Positions 1 to 8,026 of a stretch of DNA of 64,000 nucleotides are shown here, piece after piece. The notes below the pieces were generated by a model. It worked only from the letters and a program-made list of their open reading frames with translations, was not told the origin of the DNA and did not search any database. Position numbers and translations under genes: made by a program. The DNA comes from Deltaproteobacteria bacterium (GTDB lineage: Bacteria; JAGRBM01; JAHCIT01). The stretch is taken from the NCBI GenBank assembly GCA_026129095.1, contig JAHCIT010000011.1, forward strand, positions 1-64,000, given 5' to 3'. Each line of letters starts with the position of its first letter. Position 1 is the stretch's first letter.

Positions 1-27
1 CTCCCAGAGGTCAGGTTCGGCTAGCGG

Positions 28-187
28 CCACGCCTCACCTCAAATGAGGCGTGGTGAGCCGTGGTGAAGCGTGGTGGCTGTAACTATCTGTTTTCACGTG
101 TTATTTTTATGTGATCTCCATCACTTTCTGCCGTCCTGACCCGTGTTGAGGTGTGGTGAAGCGTGGTGAGCCGTGGTGAGGCGTGGC
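28..187. repeat. two decamer direct-repeat arrays, consensus GARSCGTGGT
   Basis: Three tandem decamers lie at 46-75 (GAGGCGTGGT, GAGCCGTGGT, GAAGCGTGGT). Four more lie at 148-187 (GAGGTGTGGT, GAAGCGTGGT, GAGCCGTGGT, GAGGCGTGGC), preceded by a degenerate copy at 138-147. The last three right-hand units repeat the left-hand variants in mirrored order but the same orientation. One inverted unit at 28-37 pairs perfectly with 45-54, giving a 10-bp stem with a 7-base loop. The arrays flank an AT-richer spacer. Such arrays can be iterons, regulator arrays or element ends; nothing here decides between these. Confidence 0.75.
110..125. promoter_or_regulatory. CRP/FNR-family-like palindrome
   Basis: TGTGA, six bases, TCACT matches the classical CRP consensus TGTGA-N6-TCACA at nine of ten defined positions. 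It lies in the AT-rich spacer between the two decamer arrays. The nearest gene inside the window ends at 405 on the minus strand, so a regulated gene would most likely lie beyond the left edge. No CRP-type regulator gene is present in this window. The remaining non-coding stretch, 190-404, shows nothing else I can name. Confidence 0.4.
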
Positions 188-404
188 GGCGGCCCGGTTC
201 ACCGGCTGGGCGCAACCCAAGGCAGCGGCCGGTTTCCCAAGACGTGAGTTTCCTGAAATAGAAGCAATTTGCGTAATCACCAAGACCCTTCAGGGCCGGG
301 CAGGCCGCTCATCATTTGACGGAGCGCGACGCCCCCTGTCCGCTGCCCATTATACCACGGAGGCCTGAACGGGCCGTGCGGGCTCCCAGCGGAGCCGGTC
401 CGAC

Positions 405-1190
405 CTACTTCACGATCCGGCGCTTGATCAGGTTGATCGACAGGGCGAAGGCCACATAGGCGTAGAGTAGCAGCCACGCCACATGATGCAGCAGGCCGGG
501 ATGCACGCGCCCCGCGGCCAGCTCGCGGAACACCGTCACCGCATGGAACAGGGGCTGGAAACCGGCCACTCCGGTCCAGAACGGCCCCAGCGTCTCCACC
601 GGGAAGAACGCCCCGCTCAGGAGCCACATGGGCGTCAGCACGACAGTGAAGTAGTAGGTGAAGAAGTCGTAGTTCGGGGCGAGGGCCGTCACGAGCTGCG
701 CCATCGCCGCGAAGGTGAGCCCCACCAGGAACGACGCCGGCATGGCCAGCACGAGATACGGGCTCTGGGCGAGCCCGGCCACGCTCACGACGCAGACCAC
801 GAAGAAGCCGCCGATGAGCCCCTTCGTCGCGCCCCAGAAGATGTCCCCGGCGACGACCTCCTCCAGCGCAACCGGCGTCAGCATTACAGCCTCGTAGGTC
901 TTCTGCCGCGACATCCGGGTGAACGACCCGTAGGTGCACTCGAATGACGACGAATACATGATGCTGAGGCCCAGCGCGCCGGGCACGATGAAATGGATGT
1001 AGGACATGCCCCCCATTTCGGGGATCATTGACCCCAGTCCGTAGCCAAAGGCGAAGATGTAGAGGATCGGCTCGAACAGCTCGCCAAAGACCGTCGAGAG
1101 CCAAGCTCCCTGCATCCAGACGATCCGGTTGCGGTTCCAGACAGTGAGCGTCCGGATGCCGATCCACGGAAGCGCGAAGACCGCCGTCAT
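405..1190 (-). CDS. ABC-2 type transporter permease, NodJ/DrrB-like
   Basis: The 261-residue protein has about six hydrophobic segments and the organisation of ABC-2 export permeases. It carries the short FIVPGALGLSIMYSS stretch typical of NodJ-like subunits. It should form the membrane channel for the ATPase encoded just upstream. Its ATG overlaps the ATPase stop by four bases, a sign of translational coupling. Family members export oligosaccharides, drugs or lipids; the substrate cannot be read from sequence. NodJ itself is unlikely because no nodulation genes are near. Confidence 0.85.
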   Translation of the reverse strand: MTAVFALPWIGIRTLTVWNRNRIVWMQGAWLSTVFGELFEPILYIFAFGYGLGSMIPEMGGMSYIHFIVPGALGLSIMYSSSFECTYGSFTRMSRQKTYEAVMLTPVALEEVVAGDIFWGATKGLIGGFFVVCVVSVAGLAQSPYLVLAMPASFLVGLTFAAMAQLVTALAPNYDFFTYYFTVVLTPMWLLSGAFFPVETLGPFWTGVAGFQPLFHAVTVFRELAAGRVHPGLLHHVAWLLLYAYVAFALSINLIKRRIVK

Positions 1191-2104
1191 TCGGAAATCT
1201 CCCTTCCCGCCACCTTGAGGAACACGTCCTCCAGCGTCGCCGGGCGCTGGATCACTTCCGTGAATCCCGACGCCCGCACACGGGCGGCGATATCCGCCTG
1301 TCCGTCCAGGTAGAGGTACAGCATGTCGTTGGTGATCTCGTGGCGGGGGACGGGGCTGCCGAGCGTGCCCAGGACCTCGGCCGGCTCCCGGTCGCCCAGG
1401 AACACCTCGACCACCTCCGCCCCCACGTGCCGGGCCACGAGGCTTTCCGGGGAGCCGGAATCGAGAATCCGCCCCCCGTCCATGATGAGGATGCGGTCGC
1501 AGAGCTGCTCGGCTTCCTCCATATAGTGCGTCGTGAGCAGCATCGTCGTCCCCTGGCGCTTGAGAAGCCGGAGCTTCTGCCAGATCAGGTGGCGCGCCTG
1601 CGGGTCCAGGCCGGTCGTCGGCTCGTCCAGCACCAGCAGTTCGGGCGCGTTCACCAGGGCGCGGGCGATCAGTAGCCGGCGTTTCATTCCGCCCGAGAGG
1701 TTCTCGATCTTCTCCCGCCGCTTTTCGGTCAGGTGCACGAACTCCAGCAGGTCACGGGCCCGGCGGGTCGCCTCGCCCCCCCGGATGCCGAAATACCCGG
1801 CGAACACGACGAGGTTCTGCTCCACCGTGAGGTCCGGGTCGGTCGTGTCGTCCTGGGTAACCACGCCAAGGCGGCCCTTCACGTCAACCGGGTGACGTTC
1901 CGGGTCGATGCCGAATACCTCCACCTCGCCACCGGTGCGGAACATCTGCCCGACGAGCATCTTGAGCGTGGAAGTCTTTCCCGCGCCGTTGGGCCCCAGC
2001 AGGCCAACACATTCACCCGGCGCGATATCGAAGCTGATCGCCCGGACGATCTCCAGCGCGTCAAACCTCTTTTCCAGTTCACGAACCGATATGAGTGGAG
2101 CCAT
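1187..2104 (-). CDS. ABC transporter ATP-binding protein, NodI-like
   Basis: This cytoplasmic ATPase energises the adjoining ABC-2 permease. Walker A GPNGAGKTS is at residues 37-45. A Q-loop (VVTQDD), signature LSGGMKRRL, Walker B LLVLDEPTTGLDP and switch histidine (TTH) all follow in order, so it looks fully active. About 90 residues after the ATPase core form the C-terminal domain usual for NodI/DrrA subunits. I chose ATG at 2104; an in-frame TTG two codons upstream (2110) is possible. No clear Shine-Dalgarno sequence precedes either codon. Confidence 0.9.
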   Translation of the reverse strand: MAPLISVRELEKRFDALEIVRAISFDIAPGECVGLLGPNGAGKTSTLKMLVGQMFRTGGEVEVFGIDPERHPVDVKGRLGVVTQDDTTDPDLTVEQNLVVFAGYFGIRGGEATRRARDLLEFVHLTEKRREKIENLSGGMKRRLLIARALVNAPELLVLDEPTTGLDPQARHLIWQKLRLLKRQGTTMLLTTHYMEEAEQLCDRILIMDGGRILDSGSPESLVARHVGAEVVEVFLGDREPAEVLGTLGSPVPRHEITNDMLYLYLDGQADIAARVRASGFTEVIQRPATLEDVFLKVAGREISE

Positions 2105-2164
2105 AGGCAAGGGGAGAAGGAGCTTATGCCGGGGAAGGCGGCTGGCGGCCTCGCGAGACCGCCA

Positions 2165-2368
2165 TCAGCCGATTTTCTGGACGGTCAGGTGGTCGGGATT
2201 AAGCCCGTCACGGACCAGCTTGTACCGGACGCCATCGGTGCCCTTGAACTCGGCGAAACCCTCGAACGATGTGCGGACTTCCTTGATCAGGAACTTGAGG
2301 AAGTCCTTGTTGGCCGCGGCCATTTTCTTGAGTTCCGCGACTCCGGTCGCATCACCATCGAGGTTCAT
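2165..2368 (-). CDS. small conserved-looking protein of unknown function
   Basis: The 67-residue acidic/basic protein has no signal peptide or membrane segment. A purine-rich GGGGGG run sits just upstream of the ATG, and base usage resembles the neighbours. An amphipathic helix (ELKKMAAANKDFLKFL) is followed by a likely beta-rich C-terminus ending in HLTVQKIG. It lies 60 bases upstream of the ABC ATPase on the same strand, so it may be cotranscribed. I do not recognise the family. It may be real but could be a chance ORF. Confidence 0.5.
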   Translation of the reverse strand: MNLDGDATGVAELKKMAAANKDFLKFLIKEVRTSFEGFAEFKGTDGVRYKLVRDGLNPDHLTVQKIG

Positions 2369-2448
2369 CGAAACCCCCCGCCAGCACCCTCGCCTGAAAC
2401 TGCACTATATCCGGCCCCGGACGCGAGGGGCAACCGGCAATGACCTTC

Positions 2449-4692
2449 CTACCGGCGGGCGGATGCAGCCCGGCGCGGCGCCGCACCGTTGCGGGCAGTC
2501 TTGCGGACTCCGGCCGTTTCGTTCCCCATCACGAGCCGGATCCGGTGCCGGATGACCGGCATCTCCTGCTCGAGGGCGCGGAGCTTGTCCCGGGAGATGA
2601 CCAGAACGCGGCAGCCGCCTTCGGTCGTGGCCCGGTACCGGGCCAGTTGCACGCCAGCGATCCTCACGTTCTTGCCGAAATACCGGCCGGGGCCCAGTTC
2701 CAGCGGGCGGCCGCGCTCGTCCTTGAGCGGCTTGCCTCCCTGGCTGAGACGAACCGAGCCTTCCTGGATGATGTAGATATTCTGCGCCTTGGCGACTTCC
2801 GTCTCGCCGACGATCGTCTGGCGGGGCTTGAAGACCAGCGTTTCGGCGACGAGCGAGATCCGGTGGATCGCCGAGGCATCCAGCCCGGCGAACAGCTCCA
2901 CTTCCTTGATCGCCTTGCGGTGGGCCCAGAGCTTCATGAATGTCTGTTCGAGCCCGTTTTCCGCCACGAACTCCATGAAGAGATCGCCTGGCAGCTCGAA
3001 CACCGTCGAGGCCGACGCCGCCGTCACCGAGGCGGTGCGCTCCATCTGCTGGAGGATGGCGATTTCGCCGAAGAAGTCGCCGCGCTCCAGCTCGGCCACC
3101 CGCGTGCCGGCGACGGTCACGTCGAATGAACCCGCAAGCACGAAATAGAACGTGTCCCCGCGGGTTCCCTCACGAACGATGGTCTCCCCCTTCTGCACGT
3201 TCCGGACGGTCCCGCGGGTCAGGATGATGTCGATCCAGTAGCGGTTACGGATATCGAACAGCTTGAGCGATTCCAGAATACCAAGGACATGGAACGGGTG
3301 CACCGTATCGGCCGGAACCACCTGGAACGAATCGCCGGGCCGGGCGACAACCGAATTGGGCCCGAGTTTCCCGTCATAGGTGGACCGGTGCGTGACCACC
3401 AGCTTCTGGTCGGAACCGGCGAAATCCTTGGGATCGAGATGAATGGGCTCCCCGCCGCCATCCATCACCAGAAGATCGTACCGCTTGCCAAGGAAGCTCT
3501 TGAGCTGGTCCCGGCGGGCAGCCTCCAGGAGCCCCTTCCCGTGCATCTCGTCCAGGCCCCGGTGGTGAAGCGTGTCGCCGGAGATATAGACGCTATGCAG
3601 CTTGCCGTCCTTGTCGCGGACCGACATCTCGGCGCCGAGCGCGGGGATCGAATGGACCCCGTAGAAGAACCGGAAATCGACGCCGAAAAGCCGCACCGGC
3701 TCGTCCACCGGCACCGGCATGAAGTCCATGTAGTCGCGGATCGAACCGGGGCTCTCGCCCAGGATCGCGCCCATCTTGATGAGCAGGCATTCGAATATCT
3801 CCGGCGTGGAGATGACGAGCGGCCGGTGCTTGTCGAGCAGGAACTCCAGGAAGTTCAGGTGGTCGTCGTGGACATGGGTGACGATGATTGCCTTGACCGA
3901 CTCCTTCGAAACCCCGCGCTGCTTGAGCTGGTGGTGAGTGAATGCCGGGCAGTCCCACAGGACGGCCACGCCGGACAGCCACAGCAGATAGCAGGTCGTC
4001 GGGAAGTTCGGGTCGAACCCATTGGAGGCGCCCAGAAGGTCCACGGCCAGGATCGATGGCAACTGCGCGCTCTGGGCGATGGGCGTCGAATAGGGCGGTT
4101 CGATGGGCTGGTCGAGCGGTATCTCGACCGTTTCGATCACATCGCGGCCGTCCTCGGCGCCGAGCAGCGCGAACCGGTCGTCGCCGAGCTTTCTCACGTA
4201 GAGGGGATTGTCCTCGTCATCGATCAGCAACGCGGCGTGGGAACCCTGGAATTCGACGAAATCAATGAAATCGTCGATCTGCCGGATGGAACCGTCGGCA
4301 TGCTTGACGGCCAGATAGTCCAGATCGGCCCGGAGGTATTTCCGCACCGAAGGCGGAACCTTCCAGGCTCGCATCTCCTCGTCCGTCGGCCCCAGCAGCG
4401 TGATCCTGAGCATTTCACGGATGCGGTTGCATTGAGACCGGGTTCCGTAAATGCGCATTTTCCGGCCGCTCGCCAGCGCGCCCTGCACGAACACGAAGTG
4501 GTAAAACGGGAACTCGACCGCGACGAGCGAGGAGCCGTCCTTGTGGAAGGTGTCCGGCAGCACGATCGCCGACGGCATGGTCAGCTTTTTCTGGAGGATT
4601 ACCTTGAGAATCTCGTTCGGGCATCCGAACAAGACGGTGAGGTCACCCCTTTTGAGGTGAACACATCCCGGTGCAACATTCGTCAACTGCAT
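2449..4692 (-). CDS. metallo-beta-lactamase-fold protein with two C-terminal cyclic-nucleotide-binding domains
   Basis: The 747-residue cytoplasmic protein has three parts. About 200 N-terminal residues are unrecognised. A metallo-beta-lactamase domain follows (about 220-460) with HVHDDH near 271, a later His in GVHSIPA, Asp in SGDTLHH and a final His in VVTHRS, so the dinuclear metal site looks complete. Two cyclic-nucleotide folds come last. The first keeps a phosphate-binding cassette (FGEIAIL then ERTASV); the second (YFGKNVRIAG) is degenerate. The hydrolase could be a phosphodiesterase-like enzyme gated by a nucleotide. Start chosen at ATG 4692 behind an AGGCGGG ribosome site, rather than an in-frame codon at 4725. 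Confidence 0.8.
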   Translation of the reverse strand: MQLTNVAPGCVHLKRGDLTVLFGCPNEILKVILQKKLTMPSAIVLPDTFHKDGSSLVAVEFPFYHFVFVQGALASGRKMRIYGTRSQCNRIREMLRITLLGPTDEEMRAWKVPPSVRKYLRADLDYLAVKHADGSIRQIDDFIDFVEFQGSHAALLIDDEDNPLYVRKLGDDRFALLGAEDGRDVIETVEIPLDQPIEPPYSTPIAQSAQLPSILAVDLLGASNGFDPNFPTTCYLLWLSGVAVLWDCPAFTHHQLKQRGVSKESVKAIIVTHVHDDHLNFLEFLLDKHRPLVISTPEIFECLLIKMGAILGESPGSIRDYMDFMPVPVDEPVRLFGVDFRFFYGVHSIPALGAEMSVRDKDGKLHSVYISGDTLHHRGLDEMHGKGLLEAARRDQLKSFLGKRYDLLVMDGGGEPIHLDPKDFAGSDQKLVVTHRSTYDGKLGPNSVVARPGDSFQVVPADTVHPFHVLGILESLKLFDIRNRYWIDIILTRGTVRNVQKGETIVREGTRGDTFYFVLAGSFDVTVAGTRVAELERGDFFGEIAILQQMERTASVTAASASTVFELPGDLFMEFVAENGLEQTFMKLWAHRKAIKEVELFAGLDASAIHRISLVAETLVFKPRQTIVGETEVAKAQNIYIIQEGSVRLSQGGKPLKDERGRPLELGPGRYFGKNVRIAGVQLARYRATTEGGCRVLVISRDKLRALEQEMPVIRHRIRLVMGNETAGVRKTARNGAAPRRAASARR

Positions 4693-4816
4693 CTGTTTCC
4701 CGCCTGTTCCCGCAGCACGGCACAATCCCTGTCAGGGGCAACCGGGCCCCAGTAAGGGAAGGACAGAAGAACACCACAACCGAAACGCCCCGTCTGGAAC
4801 CACCTTCCAGACAGGC

Positions 4817-4873
4817 CTACAGTAGGGGCGAAGGACCAGAACGCATAAATTATCAGGTAATATGCCCCTGTAG
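4817..4873 (+). promoter_or_regulatory. promoter of the glycan operon inside an inverted repeat
   Basis: A good -10 hexamer TAATAT (4858-4863) sits upstream of the first glycosyltransferase; the -35 is weak. It is bracketed by CTACAG-TA-GGGGC (4817-4829) and GCCCCTGTAG (4864-4873), which pair over 11 bases apart from a two-base bulge. A separate perfect 8-bp hairpin (GTCTGGAA / TTCCAGAC) lies at 4792-4812. The right arm would fall at the transcription start, so the repeat could be an operator or cruciform. The following ATG at 4883 has no Shine-Dalgarno sequence. Confidence 0.4.
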
Positions 4874-4882
4874 TCAACTAAC

Positions 4883-5884
4883 ATGCTGAAAGAACAGAAT
4901 TTTTCAGGCAATTCCAGTGCGCTAGGTCACACCGAAACCGTGCCTTGCGCCGTTGGCATAGCGATATGGAACAACCGGAATCTCCTGCCGGGCCTGAAGC
5001 AAAGCCTTTCCGCCCTAAGCACACAGCCCCGCCTTGTCCTGCTTTTCGATAACGGTAGTACCGACGATTCGGCCGGCTGGATCGCACAGAACTGGCCGGA
5101 AGCGGTTCTCCTCAAGTCGCCGGTCAATACCGGTTTTGCCGAAGCCCATAACCGGCTTATTGAGGCAGCCTTCGCCAATCCGGAGATCACCGCCTATCTC
5201 GCCCTCAATTCCGATGCCCTGCTGGACCCGGACTTCTTTAAGTCCGCCTTTCCGGCCCTCGACCCGGAAATGAAAATGGGTGCCGTTCAGCCACTGGTTC
5301 TCCATCTCGATGAGACTATGAAGCCAACGGGCCGGATTGATACGACCGGCATCGGGTTCAATGCCCGCACGGGACTTTTTATTGATCGGCACCGGGGGGA
5401 AACCCCCGGAGCGGCTCATCAGACCGCCGGTCCGGTATTCGGCCCGAGCGGCGCGGTCGCGCTTTACCACCGTGACTGGCTCGCGGCAGTGAAAGACCCG
5501 GAGCATGGTTATTTCGACCGGCGTTTTTTCGCCTACTATGAGGACGTGGATATCTCATGGCGGGCGCGACGGCTCGGATGGAGCGCGGTTTTCATACCCG
5601 GCGCAAAAGCCTATCATCAGCGTTACGGTTCCCTGGGAGCCCGGCCGGAGCAGGAGAAGCTGCTTTACCGGAACCGGCTCTGGCTCCACCTGAAAAACGA
5701 GGGCTGGGGTTCGCTGCTCGCGCCAAAGCTCGCGGGCCGCGAACTGCTCAATCTTCTCCGGGCCGCCACGACCCGGCCGTGGCTGAGGGATGTCCTCGCT
5801 GAAAAGTTCCGGACCGCCGTGGCGATCGGCCGCGGATACGATCCGAAACTGGAAAAGATCGACCCACGTGACTACCCGGCCTAA
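4883..5884 (+). CDS. family 2 glycosyltransferase, WbbL rhamnosyltransferase-like
   Basis: This 333-residue enzyme has a GT-A fold. Visible motifs are DNGSTDDS (nucleotide-sugar site), NTGFAEAHN, LNSDALLDPDF (the metal-binding Asp region), GPSGAVALYHRD and FAYYEDVDISWRARRLGW (the catalytic ED and downstream Arg). This order is typical of dTDP-rhamnose-using WbbL-type transferases, though the donor is inferred. It is the first gene of a five-gene operon; the next gene starts inside its last codons. It should act at the cytoplasmic membrane face in surface glycan assembly. Confidence 0.88.
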   Translation: MLKEQNFSGNSSALGHTETVPCAVGIAIWNNRNLLPGLKQSLSALSTQPRLVLLFDNGSTDDSAGWIAQNWPEAVLLKSPVNTGFAEAHNRLIEAAFANPEITAYLALNSDALLDPDFFKSAFPALDPEMKMGAVQPLVLHLDETMKPTGRIDTTGIGFNARTGLFIDRHRGETPGAAHQTAGPVFGPSGAVALYHRDWLAAVKDPEHGYFDRRFFAYYEDVDISWRARRLGWSAVFIPGAKAYHQRYGSLGARPEQEKLLYRNRLWLHLKNEGWGSLLAPKLAGRELLNLLRAATTRPWLRDVLAEKFRTAVAIGRGYDPKLEKIDPRDYPA

Positions 5885-6935
5885 ACCCATCCGCGTCCGG
5901 TTCCTGACCCAGACGGACGAGCAGGGTGCCAGCGCCCGGCTCCGCGTCTATTCGTACGTGAACTACCTGGCAGCCGAGGGACTCCAGATCACGGTGGACC
6001 CCGCCAACACTGAAGCCACCACGATCGGGTATGCGCGTACCGCTCTTCAGCGGATGACGGGGATCGTGGAAACCGCTGCCCTGAACGATGTCATTGTGAT
6101 CCAGCGGGATTTCGTCAACCACATGGTGCCGTGGATCGAATGGCTGTATGCCAAAAGCGGGCGGCCGCTCATTCTCGACGTGGACGACGCCATTGACCTG
6201 CGCCCGCCCGGACATCCCGAAGGATGGCGCAGCAAGCTGCTGGGAACCGACGGCAAGCTGGAAAGCCTGGCCCGTATGGCGCATACCGTCGTCGCTGGGA
6301 ACCATTATCTCGCCGGACGCATCCGGGAGTGGAACCCAAATGTGCAGGTGATCCCCACCTGCCTCGATCTTTCCGCCTGGCCCCGCCCTGCCCCGCGGCG
6401 GCTCCCTGCCGGACGGCCCATCGTCATCGGCTGGATCGGCTCGCCCCTCACGACGTTTTACCTGGGACTCGTCAAGGAAGCCCTGCGGGGGATCGCCGCC
6501 CGGCGGCAGATCGTTTTCCGCACGGTCGGAGCCACGGCCCTCAGCTGGGAGGGGGTGCCGCTGGAACAGCGTATCTGGCGCGCCGAGACCGAACTTGCCG
6601 AGATCGAACAGTTCGACATCGGCATCATGCCGCTCACCGACGACGAATGGAGCCGGGGCAAGTGCGGCACCAAGATCATCCAGTATTTTGCCGCTGCCGT
6701 TCCGGTCGTCGCCTCTCCGGTAGGCATGAACGTGGACGCGCTCGACGGCGGAAAGGCGGGGCTCCTTGCATCGACCACCCGGGAGTGGACCGAGGCATTC
6801 GACCGCCTGCTTGGCGATCCGGGCCTTTACACGCAGCTTTCCGTGGCAGGGCGCGACCGGGCAGAGACGCAATACGACCTGCGCCGGTATGTGCCCCTCT
6901 GGTCGGAGATCATCCACAAGGCGGCGGAACGATGA
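5868..6935 (+). CDS. GT4-type glycosyltransferase
   Basis: The 355-residue protein has a GT-B fold. A C-terminal Rossmann half includes IGWIGSP, then the acceptor/donor region MPLTDDEWSRGKCGTKIIQYFAAAVPVVASPVG, written here as MPLTDDEWSRGK followed by CGTKIIQYFA and VPVVASPVG. A DVDDAIDL acidic motif lies mid-protein. The likely GTG start at 5868 overlaps the previous gene by 17 bases, and the stop shares ATGA with the next start. It probably adds a sugar in the same glycan pathway. Donor and acceptor are unknown. Confidence 0.83.
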   Translation: MTTRPKPIRVRFLTQTDEQGASARLRVYSYVNYLAAEGLQITVDPANTEATTIGYARTALQRMTGIVETAALNDVIVIQRDFVNHMVPWIEWLYAKSGRPLILDVDDAIDLRPPGHPEGWRSKLLGTDGKLESLARMAHTVVAGNHYLAGRIREWNPNVQVIPTCLDLSAWPRPAPRRLPAGRPIVIGWIGSPLTTFYLGLVKEALRGIAARRQIVFRTVGATALSWEGVPLEQRIWRAETELAEIEQFDIGIMPLTDDEWSRGKCGTKIIQYFAAAVPVVASPVGMNVDALDGGKAGLLASTTREWTEAFDRLLGDPGLYTQLSVAGRDRAETQYDLRRYVPLWSEIIHKAAER

Positions 6936-8026
6936 CCGGCAGCCAGCGACCGCGTGTGCTCGTGCTGCTCAAGACGCTGGGTATCGGTGGCGCGGAGACC
7001 CTCGTCCTGAACAGTTCCCGCCTTTGGGACCGGTCGCAGTTCGACTACCGGTTGGGCTATCTGGGGAAACCGGCCGACCTGGAACCGGAGTTCCGGTCCG
7101 GCGGATTTGAACCGGTCCGGTTCGCTCCTTCCGGCCATGCGAACGACCCTTTCAGCCTGTGGGAGCTTTTCCGCTGGATTCGCCGAGAGCAGATCACGCT
7201 GATCCACGCCCATCTTCCGGTGCCCTCCCTGTGGGCCGTTCTTGCCGCCAGGGGAACGGGCACGAAGGTCGTCGCCACGAACCATTCCCAGCCGGAGTCG
7301 ATGCGCCCTCTCACCGCACGGATCGCCCGGCTCGCCTGGCCGAGGGCGGATCTCGTCATCGCCGTGGGATCATCGCTGGCGGCCGACAGCCGGACCGCAC
7401 GGCGAACCGAGCTCGTGAACAACGGCGTCGAACTGGATCGCTTCGTCTCCGCCCGGCCCGCCGCTCTGGATGGCATCCCGCCTGACGCCACGGTGGTTCT
7501 GGTGCTCGGGAGCCTGATCGAACTCAAGCGGCCGCTGGAAACCCTGAACGTGTTTGAGCGGGCGGTCGAAAAGGCCGGTTCTTCAGCCAACGCGCATCTT
7601 GTATTTGCGGGCGGCGGCGAACTGGCCGCTTCCCTTGCCGCCGCCCGTGACGCCTCTCCACATGCGAAGCGCATCCATCTCCTCGGCCTGCGGCGCGATA
7701 TCCCGGCCCTATGCGCACGGGCGGACATTGTGCTTCTCCTGAGCCGAACCGAAGGGCTCCCCATGGCGCTGCTCGAAGGCGGCGCGGGAGGGTGCTCGCT
7801 CATCGCCACACGGATTGCCTCCGTAGGAACTCTCGTCCGGGATGGCGAGAACGGCTTTCTCGTGACAGACGATCTGGAAGCGGCTGGTGCTCTCTCCAGA
7901 CTGCTCGCCGATCCTGCGCTCCGGAAAAAGATGGGAGCCGCCTCCCGCGAGACAGTCGCCCGGGAGTTCAACCTGCAGTCCAATGTCCGCCGGATCGAGC
8001 AGCTTTACCGCGAGGTACTCGCCTGA
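6932..8026 (+). CDS. GT4-type glycosyltransferase
   Basis: The 364-residue GT-B enzyme opens with the classic N-terminal sequence LLKTLGIGGAETLVLN, where the GGAE loop contacts the acceptor. The C-terminal half has VLGSLIELKRP, FAGGGELAASL, and the donor-binding LLLSRTEGLPMALLEGGAGG with the usual E-x7-E pattern. The in-frame ORF extends far upstream, but the ATG at 6932 overlapping the prior stop (ATGA) and the N-terminal motif fix the start. The downstream asparagine synthase ATG shares one base with this stop. Confidence 0.88.
   Translation: MTGSQRPRVLVLLKTLGIGGAETLVLNSSRLWDRSQFDYRLGYLGKPADLEPEFRSGGFEPVRFAPSGHANDPFSLWELFRWIRREQITLIHAHLPVPSLWAVLAARGTGTKVVATNHSQPESMRPLTARIARLAWPRADLVIAVGSSLAADSRTARRTELVNNGVELDRFVSARPAALDGIPPDATVVLVLGSLIELKRPLETLNVFERAVEKAGSSANAHLVFAGGGELAASLAAARDASPHAKRIHLLGLRRDIPALCARADIVLLLSRTEGLPMALLEGGAGGCSLIATRIASVGTLVRDGENGFLVTDDLEAAGALSRLLADPALRKKMGAASRETVAREFNLQSNVRRIEQLYREVLA

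Noticed and set aside
86-106. ParB parS site around CACGTG
   Set aside because: Only the central hexamer and part of the left arm match TGTTTCACGTGAAACA; the right arm does not.
183-368. 61-residue ORF in the left intergenic region
   Set aside because: It starts inside the decamer repeats, has no ribosome site and no protein-like pattern.
277-1167. Long minus-strand ORF across the ABC permease
   Set aside because: Arg/His-rich shadow frame of the real permease, a common effect of high GC.
3289-4755. 488-residue plus-strand ORF opposite the metallo-beta-lactamase gene
   Set aside because: Antisense shadow; the minus-strand protein has complete metal-binding motifs.
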